Shown piece by piece: positions 26,501 to 38,354 of a stretch of DNA of 64,000 nucleotides. The translations under genes were made by a program, and so were the position numbers. How positions within the stretch are numbered: position 1 is the stretch's first letter; each line of letters opens with the position of its first letter. The stretch lies in contig ARYC01000679.1 in NCBI GenBank assembly GCA_000711775.1, positions 40,911 to 104,910 of the forward strand, written 5' to 3'. The notes below the pieces were generated by a model. The model saw only the letters and a list, made by a program, of their open reading frames with translations, made no database searches and was not told where the DNA came from. Source of the DNA: Oxytricha trifallax (Eukaryota > Ciliophora > Spirotrichea > Sporadotrichida > Oxytrichidae).

Positions 26501-28200
26501 ATGTTTGACTTCCTTCATCTCTTGCAAATAGAATTGAATTTCACTCTTATCTTAGAATATTTAGTCGTTTTAATTGTAATTGTTTTACAGAAGAGAGTTT
26601 TATTCTTAAAGTTATTCTTAGTTTGGGGTTAATGAGTGAAATTAAATTAGAATTAAATATATAATTAATGAGGTATTTAATAACTAAAATGAAATTTATG
26701 AAAAATATATTAGGAAAGATAAAAATAGGAATTTTGAGAGAAAAAGATTTAATAGTAAAAAATTAACAAGTTTAATTCGTTGATCTTCTCTTTATAAAAT
26801 GATTATAAATATTTCAATAATTTCTTTGAAAATAGCTTTAACCTACAATGTTTTGCTGAAGTTATTAGATTTCATTTTATAAGTTTTTATTTAGTTCTTT
26901 TAGATCATTGAGGTCTTTACTATCACTAATTAATTAATATTTAAAATTAAAAATACTCTCCCCATAATTTTAAAATAAATTTCAATTATTATACAAATAT
27001 CATTGATTCTGTGCCTCCTCAAATCTAAATTTTCCTTCTCCTTCTACTCAACCTATCTCTGCAGCAACTAAATATCCCTAGCATATTAACTACTCTATTA
27101 TTCCAATTCTAATTCAATCTCCCTTTATTTCACTTTTTTATCTTAAAATTTCTGGATTTTACTATTTTAGTCTCTGAGTTACAGCTGCAATTACTGAATC
27201 AATTTCTGGTTAATTTCTTTGTCTTTATATAAATCTTGAAGTTCTTGTTCTTGTTAAAGGTGGGGTTAAATATCTCTTGAAGGGGATTGGTGTTTTTAAC
27301 TCTTTGTGGAAAGTGGAGAATGATTTTATTTGAGGTTTTGTTCTAGAGAAAATATTTGATTTTCTTTTTCTGAGATAGCTTGCTGATATATTTGCTCCAT
27401 TTAATGGTATTTAAAAATAAATTTAAAGTACTTTTATTAATAAATTGTATTATAGATTAATAAAAATAATCATAGATTATTATTACATGTAATGGTATTA
27501 GTTTTAAAGCAACTAAATTTTATCATTATTTTACAAATCATTCCTTTATTAATCATTCAGTTATTAAAGTTCCTCATTTAATATCTCAACCTTTCTCAAT
27601 TCATCTTTCAAGTATTTATAATTAAAACAATATTTTACTAAAAAAAATACGGAGTATTTTCATTATTAGATTGAATATGTTAATAATGAAGTATATTTAA
27701 ATGTTTTATTATAATCTCTTCATCCTTATTCTTAAGCATATTGATATAGATAGTTTCTTAGTCTTCTCTACTCAGCTATTTATTTGGAGAAGACCTGGCT
27801 GATCTATGTGATTGTTTCTAATCACTATTATTAATAATACTACTACTATTTTGGCTTCTATTTGAATTTTATTAATGCTTTTGGGGACTATTGATACTTT
27901 TCATTGATTTATTATGTGATACTGGAGTTTTTTATCTAAAAAGGGATATGAGAAAAGAATCTTTTTTTAATACTTCTATCAAATTGGAGTTGTAAGCATA
28001 AATTAATAATTAAAATGGGGAAAAAACTAGCATCATAATTTTTATCTATCACTTTAAATCGGTGAAGACTAATTACTTAATAAATATTGCTTTTCAAAAG
28101 GCGATGATTATTTTTAAGAATCTTATTATTTAATTTTATTCTATGGTGATTATTAATGTTACTCTAATACAAGGACCTGGAACTATTCAAGTAGGATCTA
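23551..28200 (-). CDS. Large coiled-coil, Gln/Asn/Ser-rich protein
   Basis: Minus-strand coding blocks run from near 28200 down to TGA at 23553-23551. N-terminal blocks are Ser/Asn-rich (27938-27715; SHRSARSSPNKQLSREDQET). Coiled coil follows at 27630-27545 (KYLKDELRKVEILNEELQQL), 27400-27005, 26935-26850, 26570-26380, 26330-26220 and 26110-25985, then 25680-25432 (SLDDIIDQAVLNFKQLLDEN). The last exon, from about 25337 to 23551, is a single open block: coiled coil, then a long Asn/Ser/Gln/Tyr-rich tail containing GGKSNYISGFGTGASKEYVN. The total would exceed 1000 residues. Several gaps have GT-AG ends (for example donor after 25432), others probably IESs. The design resembles basal-body or cortical scaffold proteins, but no family is recognisable. 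The start codon was not fixed. Confidence 0.65.
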
Positions 28201-28373
28201 GAAAAAAATATTTATAATTCAGAATTTACTTAATATATGGCAGTAAGAAATTCTAAAATCAAAAATACCAATAATATCATTAATTTATTAAACTTTACTC
28301 TTTTTTTAATAAAAATTCGCTATTTCTTAAATATTAATATATATAAGTTTATTAGAACTATATAGAAATTAAA

Positions 28374-30600
28374 ATGTAAAATATAGCATCTAACAGCGCC
28401 AGTAACTCGCCATTAACAGTTGACGAAGCCAAATAATTCGAATAATTGCTCTAGGAGAGACTACAGAATCAAGAATAATGGCTGAAAACTTACGAGGATA
28501 TGCCGAAGATTTAATAAAATTCAAAAGTACGTTGATATATCATTTTATTTTAAATTATCTATTTCTTTGTTAACTAATACTGTAAAATTAGTTGGATTGA
28601 AAGAGTATTTTTAAACTAACGAATATATTTTAAATTAAGAGCGCCTTTTATTTAATTAATTTAAAAATAGCCTTATAGGTAAATAATCTATGACGGGGAG
28701 AAACTAATTTAATAAACTGCTAACTAATGTAAATTTCATCTTAATTTCATAAATTCCCATTCTGCTAACTACCAATATTAGTCCTATTTTGGGATAAACA
28801 TGTTCAAACTCTCATAAGATTTATTTTTCTATACTAACGCGACAATATTACTCGCATCAATAATCTTATTTCTCAATTTCTTGACAATAAAACTTGAAAC
28901 TTTCTAATAGACTTTCAAGGACCTCTGCTTGAAAATAGTGACTTAATAGGACTATTTCGTTGCGTAACTCAAAGATTTAAGTGAATAATTTCATGGGCAT
29001 ACACTCACTAAACTATCCAAAAAGCTCAAATCAGAAAACATTTCACTTGAAAAAACTAAATCTGAACTGGTAATTTTACATATAAAAGAAACATGTTAAT
29101 TTATCATTAACTATATAGTAAAACTAAGTCACCGTGTTGAATGAGTAAAACGATGAGCAAATTGTAGAAATCTAAGATTTAAAGCATTAATTAGAAAACA
29201 TTTCAAGAACTTTGAAGTTTTAATAACTTCAAAACGATTAGTAAAAAAGTGAAATAGATGAACTAAAGAAACAAAACGACTTACTGATAGAGTATCAGCA
29301 AAAGTTATTTATCAATAATACTGACGATCCTCAGTTTTCTAACAACTTGCACTCACCAGACTATAAAAACTAAAAGAAGTTTAATAATAGTAATACAAAG
29401 AGCGATAGCTTGAATAGGCCAGGTTCAGCTTAATTTATATAATGTTTATTTTTCATATTTTATAAATTCAATTTAAGAAGTGAAACTTAGTCTAGTTTTT
29501 AATTGAATAAATAGCATTATCTTTAAAATATATGCACTCTTTTTTATTTGAAAAATTTTAATTTTTATGTGATTATGTAATTGGTGTTAATTCTTTATAT
29601 AAACAATTCTTATATCTTATATTGGTTACAGCTTAATCAGCTCATCATGAAGAGCAATCATATTTCAACTCTAACAACTTGCAATCCAATGAATTCTAAA
29701 ATAAACATCAAGATTAATAAAGATAATTTAAGACAGAGGATAGCCTTGAGAATATCAAATTTACTGCTAATTAGAAAGAAGTTTTTGATGTCACAAGCAC
29801 TGGAACAGTGACAAATTTATTATTATTCATGTATGCTTTGCTTTTTATGAAATAGTTACTTATTAAATTATATAAAATTTATAAAAGTTTAAGTGAGAAA
29901 TCTGAAGACACTAGAATTAGAAATATAAAACTTAAATGTACAATTACATGACGAATTATCAATAAAAAATGAACTATACCTCTAAAGAGATCTCCAAAAT
30001 TAAGAGGTAAACCTATTGATCTATATTTTTTCATTAAAAAGTTATTGAGAAGAAAAAAACTTAAAATATTATTTTCTAATAATTTTTTCAAAAAGTTTAC
30101 AATCGTTATAGTATAGCAATCAAGAATTATTAGCTTAGCTGCAGAATCAAGCTGTGAATAATTAGCTATAAGTCAGCTAATTAGAGGAAGATATGTAAGA
30201 TTTAAGAAAGAGTCTAAGCTCGAATAAGAAAGATAGCAACTACTAAACTTTAAACAATAAACTTAGCTTGATTTGTAGTGTAATTTTATAAATTACTCTT
30301 TTAGCATCAATTAGAGCAGTATCAGGAATAAATTCAATCACTAAATGAGCAAATATTTTCATAAGATAAGCAGCACTTAGAGCTATTACGCCATCACGCA
30401 TCACTAGAGAGGGAATGGAAAAGCATGGAGAAATACATAAGGGAACTCAATTCTTATCAAAAGCATATTGAGGAGAAGTATTAAATGCTACTTGAATATT
30501 ACCAGTAAAAGAGAGAGAAAATAGACAAATTTAATATAGGTACATAGCTTATATACGGATGGCTATAAAATATATAAAATAGGTTTAAATATACTGAAAT
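28374..30600 (+). CDS. Coiled-coil protein, unknown
   Basis: The ATG at 28374 starts MQNIASNSASNSPLTVDEAK and the first exon ends at a GTACG donor near 28527. A block at about 28741-29068 may contribute a hydrophobic helix and more coiled coil. 29133-29434 is coiled coil followed by a Ser/Asn-rich linker; an IES with pointer CAGCTTAAT interrupts it; 29629-29815 continues (NIKFTANQKEVFDVTSTGTV). 30123-30280 and 30302-30540 are strongly heptad-like (HQLEQYQEQIQSLNEQIFSQ). Removal of the pointer-flanked insert gives a perfectly continuous frame. No enzymatic motif. The 3' end is approximate because the following block belongs to the Dus gene or a shared boundary. Confidence 0.6.
29435..29637. 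other. IES in coiled-coil gene (pointer CAGCTTAAT)
   Basis: CAGCTTAAT occurs at 29426-29434 and again at 29629-29637. Deleting one copy plus the AT-rich interval (203 bp) joins ...RPGSAQ to SAHHEEQS... in frame. The interval has no GT-AG ends. Confidence 0.85.
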
Positions 30601-30746
30601 TATAATTTTTAATGGAAACTACTAAACTTATCATTAAATACGTATTTTTATCTCATTATAGAAATATAGACTAGATTTTAGTATCCTAGTTTAGTGATAA
30701 CATTATAAGTGTATCATCAGACCCTTTGAGAGATTTTACCGAAGAA

Positions 30747-32617
30747 ATGAAACAATCCCTGACACTCGCAAATAATCTTATAAAATCTACACCTAGAGAG
30801 TTATTCTCCATCGCTCCAATGAAAAATGTCATTTTTTAATTGTATTTATCAGCTCTTATGCTATTTCAATAATTTTTATATTAATTACAGTGAATGGTGG
30901 ATGTTAGCGACAGATTCTTCAGATATTTCATGCGCTACATGACTCCAAACGCATTTCTCTACACTGAAATGTTGAATGAACACGCCATTATTCACAATAA
31001 GCACAGAGACGCGATTCTGGGGTACTCTGGGGACAACCAACATCCTATGGTCTGCTAAATTGGAGGCAACAGTCCATAGAAAATGGCATAGGCAGCTAGA
31101 ATTATATAGGACTATGGATATGATGAAGTCAATATCAATTGTGGGTGTCCTAGTAAATTAGATATAAAATTATTAAAATTGATATTTTTCGATATTCTAA
31201 ATGTAACTAAAATCGAAATAATTTCAAATTCAAAGTTTAGTAAAACTAGAGATGGGTGTTTTGGGGCAGTACTAATCAAGTAAATAATTATATAATTTCT
31301 TTAATTGATTAATTAAATAACTATATTGAATGTTTGATCCTAAACTAGTTGCAGAAATTACCCGTGAAATGATGAAATCTTGTTCTATCCCAGTAACTGT
31401 TAAATGTCTTTTTTCATTAGTAATATCGAGTTTAAATGATTTGATTCTAAGAATTTATTAATCAATATATTCAAAATGTCGCTTAGGTGTAGATGACTTA
31501 GATAAATATGAAGACGTACACAAATTCATAAGAATAGTGAGTACAGAGGGCGGAGTAAATAAATTTATCATACATGCCAGGAAATGTCTTCTAAGTGGTC
31601 TAAGTCCCCATGAAAACAGAATGGTCCCTGAACTTATAATAATATATAATACAGAATACTTTAGCGTATTATTCATTAAATACTTTTTATATTTGCTTTA
31701 GTTAAACTAAGGTATGACTGGGTTTTGAGACTAAAATAGGACTTCCCTGACCTCAGATTTGTCATAAATGGTGGATTTACAGACCCATAAAAAATCTAAG
31801 ATATAATGAAAGAAGAAAACGGGTTAGAGGGGGTGATGGTTGGGAGACTAGCTTATAATTTTCCATGGGCTCTGCCAGTAATTGATAGATATAATTTATA
31901 ATTTTAAAAATTAAAAGTAGTTATATATAGCTTTGTTCTCTTTTTGACCTTTTTAACAAGCCTTTGTTAATAAGTGATAAAATTACTTTTAAATTAATTA
32001 TAACTATTCGGACATAGCACACCTACACTTACTAGAGAAGAGATTATTCTAGACTATGCTGAATATAATTATATATATTAATATTTGTAATAAATTCTTT
32101 TTAAGAATACGCTTAAAGAGAACAAGATTAGGGATTAGACAGAGGTGAGAGAATTCCCAATCCCCTGCTTGTCAAGCCAGTTATTAATATTTTCAGTGGC
32201 GAGTATGAAGGCGGCAAGTTCAGAAAGTGTCTAAGTGATAATGCTATTAAGAAAATTTATAAGGGTAAAGTCAAAGAGGTGCTCTATTTATTTATTCTAT
32301 TGTGATTTTTTTTATCAATGTGCATCATTCTTATATTAACTTACTGGATTTTATATAAAAAGAGGTAAAATATGCATAATAATTTAAGGGTTTACTAGTA
32401 TAAATTGATAATAAAAGTAAAAGTAATTCTATATTTACAGGTGCTACTAGAAACATTAGAATACTACAAAGAAATAAATCCCGAGGGAGTGGCGACTATA
32501 AACGGAGATAAAGTTATTAGACCAAGTTATTTAACTAATATAGCATTACAAGTCCAATATCAGAAATAACAATAATAACTGAAGGAAGAAAATTAGTAAT
32601 AATAGTAATAGGATTGA
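30747..32617 (+). CDS. dusA-like: tRNA-dihydrouridine synthase, DusA-like
   Basis: Flavin-dependent reduction of uridine to dihydrouridine in the tRNA D-loop. After removing eight pointer-flanked inserts, the protein reads colinearly with DusA: FSIAPMVDVSDRFFRY (FMN-binding start), LYTEMLNEHAIIH, DNQHPMVCQIGGNSP, YGYDEVNINCGCPSK with the catalytic Cys, RDGCFGAVLM, IPVTVKCRLGVDD (active-site Lys/Arg region), FIIHARKCLLSGLSP (His of the HAR motif), YDWVLRLKQDFP, FVINGGFTDP, EGVMVGRLAYNFPW and a C-terminal helical domain ending in a Gln run at TGA 32615-32617. Segments: up to 30821, 30893-31157, 31238-31276, 31329-31408, 31474-31634, 31705-31899, 32005-32065, 32105-32283 and 32439-32617. The start at 30747 (MKQSLTLANNLIKSTPRELF) is a choice; the frame stays open upstream, so an earlier start is possible. 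Confidence 0.92.
30822..30896. other. IES 1 in Dus gene (pointer AATG)
   Basis: AATG at 30818-30821 and 30893-30896; deletion of 75 bp gives ...SIAPM-VDVSD..., the conserved Dus N-terminus, in frame. No GT at the left boundary. Confidence 0.8.
31158..31244. other. IES 2 in Dus gene (pointer TAGTAAA)
   Basis: TAGTAAA at 31151-31157 and 31238-31244; deletion of 87 bp gives GCPSK-TRDGCFGA, matching the conserved segment after the catalytic Cys. Confidence 0.85.
31277..31331. other. IES 3 in Dus gene (pointer AAT)
   Basis: AAT at 31274-31276 and 31329-31331; deletion of 55 bp joins FGAVL to MFDPKLVAEI in frame. The pointer is short, so the exact boundary could slip. Confidence 0.7.
31409..31480. 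other. IES 4 in Dus gene (pointer AAATGTC)
   Basis: AAATGTC at 31402-31408 and 31474-31480; deletion of 72 bp gives IPVTVKCRLGVDD, the conserved Dus motif. Confidence 0.85.
31635..31708. other. IES 5 in Dus gene (pointer AACT)
   Basis: AACT at 31631-31634 and 31705-31708; deletion of 74 bp gives NRMVPEL-RYDWVLRLK in frame. Confidence 0.8.
31900..32007. other. IES 6 in Dus gene (pointer TAT)
   Basis: TAT at 31897-31899 and 32005-32007; deletion of 108 bp gives IDRYNL-FGHSTPTLTREE in frame. Confidence 0.7.
32066..32109. other. IES 7 in Dus gene (pointer GAATA)
   Basis: GAATA at 32061-32065 and 32105-32109; deletion of 44 bp gives ILDYAEYAQREQDQ in frame. Confidence 0.8.
32284..32445. other. 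IES 8 in Dus gene (pointer AGGTGCT)
   Basis: AGGTGCT at 32277-32283 and 32439-32445; deletion of 162 bp gives YKGKVKEVLLETLEYYKE in frame. Confidence 0.85.
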
Positions 32618-32689
32618 AAAGAGTCTTTTCTTACATTTATAGTTTAAATTATCAAAAAGACAATTAACTTAGTAAATAAATTTGATAAA

Positions 32690-35600
32690 TAATTAATTTC
32701 ATTAATTTTTTGCTTTGATTTTCTTAAATTATCTTTATTTTACAATCCCTTAAAGTAAATTATTTCAATTTTTTCTATCAAATTAAAGGTATATCTTATA
32801 TATTTATGGCCATACTACTCTCTATCACCAATAAAAACGAACAAAGTGTCTCCTTGAGTATCATGAAACATTTATAAGAATTCCGCAAATATCTTAAAAT
32901 CTTCATCTCCTTCTGTGCAGCTGCCATCCATATAGTAGCTGCCTTTTAAGTGTATATCATAGTAAGATTAAAAGTCATCTCTTATATCAATAAATAGTTT
33001 ATTCTTTTTCCAATTAGGGTTATTGATGTTTCAAAAATTAAATCAAAATTTTTTTAAAACTTTGAATAGTTTATATTAAATGAAGGGATTAATTTAATGA
33101 TTTCAAGGGAAAGAACATAAATAAATGATGTTAATAGCATTATCAACTTGTATTAAAGGCAATTCAATATCATCCCTATAATCCAAGTATTCCAACTCCC
33201 ACCATCTCTATGCAAAATATTCATTTTCTCTCAATAAATCCATATTATTCAATGCATTTTGCTTCTTCAAATCAAAAATAAAGTCACTCTATATAAAACT
33301 TTCTGGGGTTTAGCGCATAAGGTCTCTTGCTTTAATTAACACTCGATCGACATCAATTAATCCTTGGATGTTATTTATCATGATTAGAGTTGAATTTAGG
33401 TCTAACAATAAAAGTTTGTCTTTAATTTACTACAAAATTGCAATATTTATGAAAAATAGGTACTCTACTCTCTCGCAAAAGAGATCTGTCCAAATGTTGA
33501 CTACTTTATCTATTGAGATGGTATGTGCAAAAAGTGTCATGACCCAGCATACTAAATACATGTCATGTTGGAAATCTATCTCATTGAAGTGTACGTAGAG
33601 TTCAGGTTCATAGAAAGCTAGAAGTCTCTTCACTAAAATACATGGGTATTTGAAAGAAAGGTTGTTGGTTTCTTTATCTATGAAATGTCTGAGATAATTT
33701 GTGAAAATCTGCTTCATCATAGTTATAATCAAATGTTCTTGCCCAATTTTTGCGTATTCAGTATACAATACAACTGCTATTGAATCTAAACCTTGCACAT
33801 AGCAACAAGTATCCTCGTTTAGATCTAAGAACACTAGAATCAAACGGTGAATTTATTTCTTGATCAAGTCATTTCTTAATAATGGATGGAAATGCTCACA
33901 TCTCTTTATATCATTCCATACTTATGAAGATTCTTTAATGGAAACATTTCCAAGTTTTAGGTCAAGTTCAGTTTCAAAGTCTAGAATATTTTGATAGAAG
34001 ATATTCGTATCTGGCAATAGTCTAATCCAAACTTTCTTCCTTAAAAACTTACATTAAGATAAAATGTCCTAGTTTTTTCTAACAATTTAGCTTATTTTAG
34101 TTATAGAAATTGAATGATTCTCAATTAAATGGCATAACTTCAAATATCTCTTTATCATATCAGGTTTATTATTAATGGGATTGTTTTACTTCAATTCACT
34201 ATTAAGTTTTGAATTTTTGTCATTTTAACTTTATCTGCTGAATTTATCTGGGGATATACTTTGCTGTGAATTTTTATCAGTTGAGTTACTTTTCATATTT
34301 TGATTCTGTTGCATTTACTATTAAGCTTAATTGTTACTAGGAGTTTATCTGGCTGCTATTCCAAAAGAAAAAATGCTTGAAATTTTATCCATAAACGAAG
34401 ACTACACAGACATAGAATCTGAAACTAATCCAGAGAATGAGCTCTGATCTTAATGATTTTACTAAATCATATTTTGCTTTGAGTCTTTTATAGTTTGTTG
34501 ATTATTGCTCTGTTTATCCTCTACTGTCGACCAGTCATCAATCGAAGAGGCATTATAGTTTAACAAATACACTTAAGCTTGTTATAGATCAGGTTTTAGA
34601 ACTAAAAACTCAAAACTGTCTGTTTATTTATTGCTATCAAACAGCTTGCTCTTTGAGTTTGAATGATTTTACTCATCATTCATGCTTAATCTTGAAAGAA
34701 TTGGCAATCTTCTATTATTCACTCCATTATTACTTAATTAAATAGAATTTTGCTTCTTTTTATCAAGTTATTCTTGAATGAACTCTAGAAAATTGTCATG
34801 TTGATTACTCTCCAAAGCTTTTAATATAGTAATCTCATAAAGTTTCTTAATTCCTATACCCCTTATATATTCAGAGTCTGCTTACTATCTAATCTATTTC
34901 AAGTACTACTTCTCTATTAAAGTAAAAGGTTAACTGAATTCGATTTATTAACAAAGGTATATCTAATTTTGTTATCTGAAAACAGGGTGACTTAATAATT
35001 CATCAGCATTAGATCTCTATGCATAATTTATCGTTAGACATTCACTTAATAAATTAATGAAAAGTTTTGAGTACTTTGATTTATCAAGATATTCTCCTCT
35101 TATGAGATTGTGGAATTGAGAAGATTCTTTCAAAAGCAGGGAATTAAATACTTCTTGTTCATAAGTTTGAGAAGTTTACTTTTATAGAAGCCTAGGGGAT
35201 TTATTTGCTTCTATAATTTGCAAAATTTAAGTTCTAGAAAGCGATTAATTATCTAAGTCATAATCTAGACTCATGCATAGTAGAAGGATTATTCCTAGTG
35301 TCCAAATATCAGCCTATAATTACAAGTATAATACTTGAATGTTAACTTACTTTATTAGTTGAATACTATGATTTTAGCATTTCAGGGCTTAAGTATATTA
35401 AATCAGACTAACTGATACTGTATTTTTCTAAAAATACATGAATCATTTCTTAAACTTTCACTCTACCCTAAAATAATCAATTTAAGCAAAAAATTTCAGA
35501 TATTATTATTTGATCTTACCATTTAATTGAAATTAATGTTTTCCATTCTCAGCATACCTTTATAGCTCAATCCCATTGAATTGTTATACTAGATATTTTT

Positions 35601-36393
35601 CAAGACTTAAAACGCAAGTTCAATTAACTGCTCCTCTGAGAATTCCATATTTTCGTTTTTATTAGTGCGATATAAATCGCTTAGTGAGGCATTATAAGCT
35701 TCTGAATAGGTGTAGACATGTCAAATTTGAGCTTCTTGAGTTACTTGGTAATCGATGAGAGAACATTGAGTTCTGTGGTTTTTCATGTTTAGCATAAGTT
35801 TTTACATAGCCAAGTCTAAGTTACATTTTTATAGAGACAATATATGAGAATAAACAACTATATTTTTGGGTAATGGAGGAGGATTACCTATCATTAAATA
35901 GGAAAATATATAATTAAATTAAGTTATCTAGATCAAATGGTTTAAATAGAATTTCATTTGACTTTGTTTTATGTTATAGATTAGGCATGTATATATCTAA
36001 ATTTTCTTCATTTTCAAGCATTTCTCTGAATTACTAATCTTGATCAAAAGATTATGCTTCATTTTAATTCTATTGTGAATCAGCAGCAGTCTATTAATTT
36101 TGACTTGTTTTTCCAGTAAGGATATAGAATTTTGTAATTTTAATAAAAAAACCTGAATGAGAATTCAAATAAAGTAAATTAGTTTATGAAAAATCTTATT
36201 TCTAACATCATTCCCCAGTTTTTTATTTGGATTTATTCTTTGGCTTCTATAAAACTAATTAGCTCGTTTTAAGTTTCAAAGGGAAACTTAATCTCTTAAC
36301 CACTATGATCTTTTCACCTTAAATTTTCAAGTTAGTTTTGAGATTAGAAGAGGTGAAGTTGTTGGCTTATTATTGCAAGTTTTATTATTCCAT
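32690..36393 (-). CDS. TBCK: TBCK-like protein: kinase-like domain, TBC Rab-GAP domain, rhodanese-like domain
   Basis: Read on the minus strand, three domains occur in TBCK order. (1) A kinase-like domain at about 36300-35240: LPKNIVVYSHILSL, YTYSEAYNASLSDLYRTNKN, the activation-segment end DLIYLSPEML (near 35410) and subdomain IX ADIWTLGIILLLCMS (near 35320). No VAIK lysine, HRD or DFG was seen, as expected for this pseudokinase. (2) A TBC domain at about 33850-33430, with YVQGLDSIAVVLYTEYAKI and DMYLVCWVMTLFAHTISIDK. (3) A rhodanese-like domain at about 33010-32790 (KLFIDIRDDFQSYYDIHLKG), without a catalytic Cys. A Ser/Asn-rich linker separates kinase and TBC. TBCK is part of the FERRY complex and linked to Rab/TOR signalling in animals. 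The start ATG at 36393 is plausible but its frame link to the kinase is not shown; the 3' end is approximate. One in-frame TGA occurs at 35723-35721. Confidence 0.8.
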
Positions 36394-36499
36394 TTTTTGT
36401 GCAATAAGTAAATTTAATTATGATTTATTATACCAATTTTGTGATTTTGCTATATAATTGCTTTATTGAACTTAGCGATTTAAGATATAGAGCAAATTA

Positions 36500-38162
36500 A
36501 TGATGTATTGAAGTAGCCTGGTGGCATTTAATAACCTGGAGGTTGTTGGTAACCCATAGGTGGAGCGTACCCTGGTGGCTATTAGTAGCCCATGGGTGGG
36601 GCTTGATATCCTGGCATTGGTTGCTAGTATGCTGGTGGTTGCTATTGACTTACAGTAAATAAAAACGTAATTATTGATAAATTTAATTTGAATCTTATGC
36701 TACAATAGTACCCGCCCATTGCTGGTGGTTATTGAAAACCGCCTGGTGGCATCTGATAGCCTGGTTATGGAGCATAACCCATAGGTTGAGGCATGCCCAT
36801 TGGCTATTACATCATAGGTTGCTGCATCATAGGTTATTGCTACATCATTGGTTGTTGCATCATTTACTACTGCATCTATATATAAATATTAAGAATTTAT
36901 TTGAAATTGCTTACCCCTACTTGCATCATCTATGGCATACCCATAGGTTGCTGTTGCTGCATTTATAAGTATTTAGTCTGCAATCTAAACATTAAAAATT
37001 GTAAGTATTATTTCTTATATAAATTTCTATTCTTACAAAACTTGGCCTGCTGACTTGTTTTTGTAGTTAATCTGGAACCAATCTCTAACTCCATTGTTAA
37101 TGAAATAAATTTAAATACATACGCATAAACATTAAGAAATTTTCTTTAAGAAAATTATTTTTATTTGTTAATGCATAGAGCAGAAAGCTTAATGATAGCC
37201 ATACCGACCTATCAGAAAATATTAGGATTTTTATGCATAAAAAGAGTTACATTTTTTTCATAATTATACAAAGTTTTAGTTTTTCTTTGAAAATAACATT
37301 CTATTGTTAAGATTTACTTACAAAGTCATCTGAAGTAACATCTTCATCCATAATTTTCAAGATTACATCGTCATTCATTGATTGAACTCTAATAGTGAAA
37401 TCCTAAAAAACAAAACAGTAAATATCGTATAAATAACGTTTTATTTTTAATAAATATTACTATAGAAATAGTATTTGATTGGCAATAAATTAATGTGTAT
37501 ATAAATTTTTGTAATATTAGTGCGGTTATTTTTTAATTTAAGGTGTCCTGAATGCTAAATGAATAAATATGCTCCATAAATTTTTAATAAATTGAAATTT
37601 TTTTAATATTTCTCTGATTATATTTATGATCATAACAAAAAATGATCCTTTTTTACGTTAAAAAAAACATCTATTTCTCAATTTTATATATTAAAGTAAT
37701 ATATATTCTCAGTTTTCTTATAAATAAGCAAATACATAAACTTGTAAATATTCAATGTCAAAATATTATATTTCCTGAAATTTGCTTTAAATTCTTGACT
37801 TACATGGTTCCAAACTGGTGTTTTACCTGCACTGTGATGAGTTCTAGTTTTGTATTTATTGCCCATATATTCAAGGGTAGCATATGGGTCCATTTTACTA
37901 TATTTAGGCATGAATATTCGTAAATTATCGCAAAAGTATAAGGAATGCGGACAAATAAAATTCATAAAAGGTTGATTATAAATAATGTGTCAACATAAAT
38001 GTCAACAACCATCAAACTTAATCACAATTGTTGTTTGAGATTATTAAGCAAATTTCATCATTAAAGTTAAAACGCTTACCCAAATGTCTCAGTGTCACGA
38101 GTGAGTTTACCCTCAATGACGGTGATTGTGAGGTTGCCGCCTGCAGATTGCATTGATTGCAT
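36500..38162 (-). CDS. Single C2-domain protein with Pro/Gln/Gly/Tyr tail (paralogue 1)
   Basis: Minus-strand exons: 38162-38080 (MQSMQSAGGNLTITVIEGKL), 37897-37804 (KMDPYATLEYMGNKYKTRTH), 37402-37322 (FTIRVQSMNDDVILKIMDED), a block at about 37213-37165 (VGMAIIKLSALCIN) and, after an IES, 37102-37030 (GVRDWFQINYKNKSAGQVL). This is a C2 domain with the Ca-binding aspartates in place (MDPY and MDED loops). Downstream exons at about 36960-36500 encode a Met/Gln then PPGY/PPMGYQQ-repeat tail. The exons are bounded by GTAAG donors and AG acceptors. The organisation matches four other genes in this window. Likely role: Ca2+-dependent membrane binding. The stop codon was not located; the tail reaches toward the TBCK start. 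Confidence 0.8.
37103..37173. other. IES in C2 paralogue 1 (pointer TTGTTAATG)
   Basis: TTGTTAATG at 37094-37102 and 37165-37173; deletion of 71 bp joins LSALCIN to NGVRDWF in frame, restoring the C2 beta-strand pattern seen in the paralogues. Confidence 0.85.
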
Positions 38163-38354
38163 ATTTGATTAAATTACTAAGTAAAATTTATTATATTATA
38201 AGTTACCAGCAAATCTAATGATGAATATAATTTGATTATTCTTATTCACTTATTTCTGTGCTATCCATTTGTAACTAGGTGTAACATATACCACAAGAAA
38301 ATCCACTATTTATTAAATTATTAATTAATTTTCTACTTAGTATATAATATATTA

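Noticed and set aside
33368..33843. Overlapping plus- and minus-strand open frames of similar length
   Set aside because: Only the minus-strand frame shows the TBC-domain motifs; the plus-strand frame is its shadow.
36732..36968. His/Leu-rich plus-strand ORF (LLHHRLLHH repeats)
   Set aside because: It is the reverse of the Met/Gln/Pro-rich tail of the minus-strand C2 gene; its composition follows from the repeat.
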